39,320 nt of DNA, taken from NCBI GenBank assembly GCA_003168295.1, contig PMST01000616.1, positions 7,637 through 46,956 on the forward strand, given 5' to 3'. The notes under the pieces are model-generated. The model saw nothing but the letters and a program-made list of their open reading frames with translations. It had not been told where the DNA came from and ran no database searches. Below, in pieces: positions 38,912 to 39,320 of this stretch. Each line of letters opens with the position of its first letter. Positions within the stretch are counted from its first letter, which is position 1. Source of the DNA: Actinomycetota bacterium (GTDB lineage: Bacteria > Actinomycetota > Actinomycetes > Streptosporangiales > Streptosporangiaceae). The position numbers and the translations under genes were made by a program.

Positions 38912-39320
38912 TCAGTTGTCCCAGCGGACGGCGATCGGGCGCCCCTGGCCGGGCAGCGGCAGGGTCTCCGCTTCGGCTATGACCGCGTCGCGTTCGGCGG
39001 GCGAGAGCGGGCGCCAGGGCTGGACGGTCAGGACGGTGCCGGCGCGCCGCCACGTGCCGGCGATCTCTCCCGCGAGGAGGAGGGCGCCGGGCCAGACGCG
39101 CGGGGTCCACAGCGCGCGACGCTGGTCGGGGTCCGGGACCAGGAGGTCGCGGTCGGCGCCCTGCAGGAGGAAGTAGGCGTCGCCGCTCGGGAGCAGCCGC
39201 GCGGGGGCCGCGGGTCCCGGGGCGGCGCGGAAGGCCGCCTCGTCGTGGCTGAGGATCCAGGCGTCGCCGGCCGGTGTCTGCACCAGCGTCAGCGACGGGC
39301 CGAGCACCTCGAACGCCTCG
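38912..39320 (-). CDS. Winged-helix DNA-binding protein of the HTH_42 (AlkZ-like) family, C-terminal part
   Basis: The frame is open to the right edge of the window, so only the last 136 or so residues are seen; the real start lies beyond 39320. A GTG at 39307 is internal. The visible part has ARLLPSGDAYFLLQGADRD, LWTPRVWPGALLLAGEIAGTWRR and a final LPLPGQGRPIAVRW. This order (RLLPxxDxYxL...DRD...RVWxxxVLxxGxxxGTWRR) is characteristic of HTH_42 proteins, which include the DNA glycosylases AlkZ/YcaQ. Whether it is a glycosylase depends on the missing QxQ motif upstream. It converges with the E1 gene, 57 bases apart, in a gap with no strong hairpin. Confidence 0.75.
   Translation of the reverse strand, partial: EAFEVLGPSLTLVQTPAGDAWILSHDEAAFRAAPGPAAPARLLPSGDAYFLLQGADRDLLVPDPDQRRALWTPRVWPGALLLAGEIAGTWRRAGTVLTVQPWRPLSPAERDAVIAEAETLPLPGQGRPIAVRWDN

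Overview
This window looks like chromosomal DNA from a high-GC, filament-forming or soil-type actinobacterium. The DNA is strongly G+C-rich, many genes start with GTG or TTG, and genes often overlap by 4 bp. Lineage-typical families are present: a DUF222/HNH nuclease, a fused E1 alpha/beta 2-oxoacid dehydrogenase, HTH_42 winged-helix proteins and GH12 secreted proteins. The genus cannot be named from sequence alone. No tRNA, rRNA, CRISPR array or complete insertion sequence was found.

Layout. Positions 1-4.5 kb hold housekeeping or accessory genes: an unknown partial ORF, a left-handed beta-helix (hexapeptide) protein, a RecD2-type helicase and a MerR regulator with a clear autoregulatory operator. 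Positions 4.6-8.5 kb look like a patchwork of acquired DNA. They hold a Ser/Pro/Thr-rich membrane protein whose N-terminus resembles an IS3-type transposase OrfA, an FAD-monooxygenase/BioF2-like acyltransferase operon of lower G+C, and an internally deleted IS630-type transposase remnant. Positions 8.5-9.8 kb hold a multi-TM sensor-like membrane protein without a kinase domain.

The centre of the window (about 9.8-33.1 kb) is a surface or exopolysaccharide locus. A long rightward operon (10755-28810) carries, in order: GT4 glycosyltransferase, SAM methyltransferase, bi-domain oxidoreductase, heparinase II/III-like protein, two Wzz-type chain-length proteins, a heptose block (GmhB-like phosphatase, GmhA-like isomerase, GT4, NAD-dependent epimerase, HddC-like nucleotidyltransferase, HddA-like kinase), a YdcF-like protein, and one long ORF that fuses a Wzx-type flippase to an O-antigen ligase/polymerase. 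A leftward GT25 glycosyltransferase follows. The priming polyprenyl-phosphate sugar transferase lies at 31656-33098, behind an 830-base leader region rich in repeats and hairpins. The expected route is: GDP-D-glycero-D-manno-heptose made by GmhA/HddA/GmhB/HddC, a lipid-linked repeat unit started by the sugar transferase and extended by the GTs, flipping and polymerisation by the fused membrane protein, and length control by the Wzz pair. Two very similar GH12-type glucanase genes, one a lipoprotein and one secreted, sit as direct repeats on either side of the main operon.

Positions 33.2-39.3 kb return to unrelated genes: a sigma factor, a small conserved-looking protein, a DUF222-HNH protein with a near-consensus promoter, a fused TPP-dependent E1 dehydrogenase, and the C-terminal part of an HTH_42 protein running off the right edge.

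The points most worth following up are: the 13-bp perfect inverted repeat that encloses the Shine-Dalgarno sequence and start codon of the priming glycosyltransferase; the GH12 direct repeats bracketing the polysaccharide locus; the Wzx-Wzy fusion; and a heptose pathway in a Gram-positive polysaccharide cluster.
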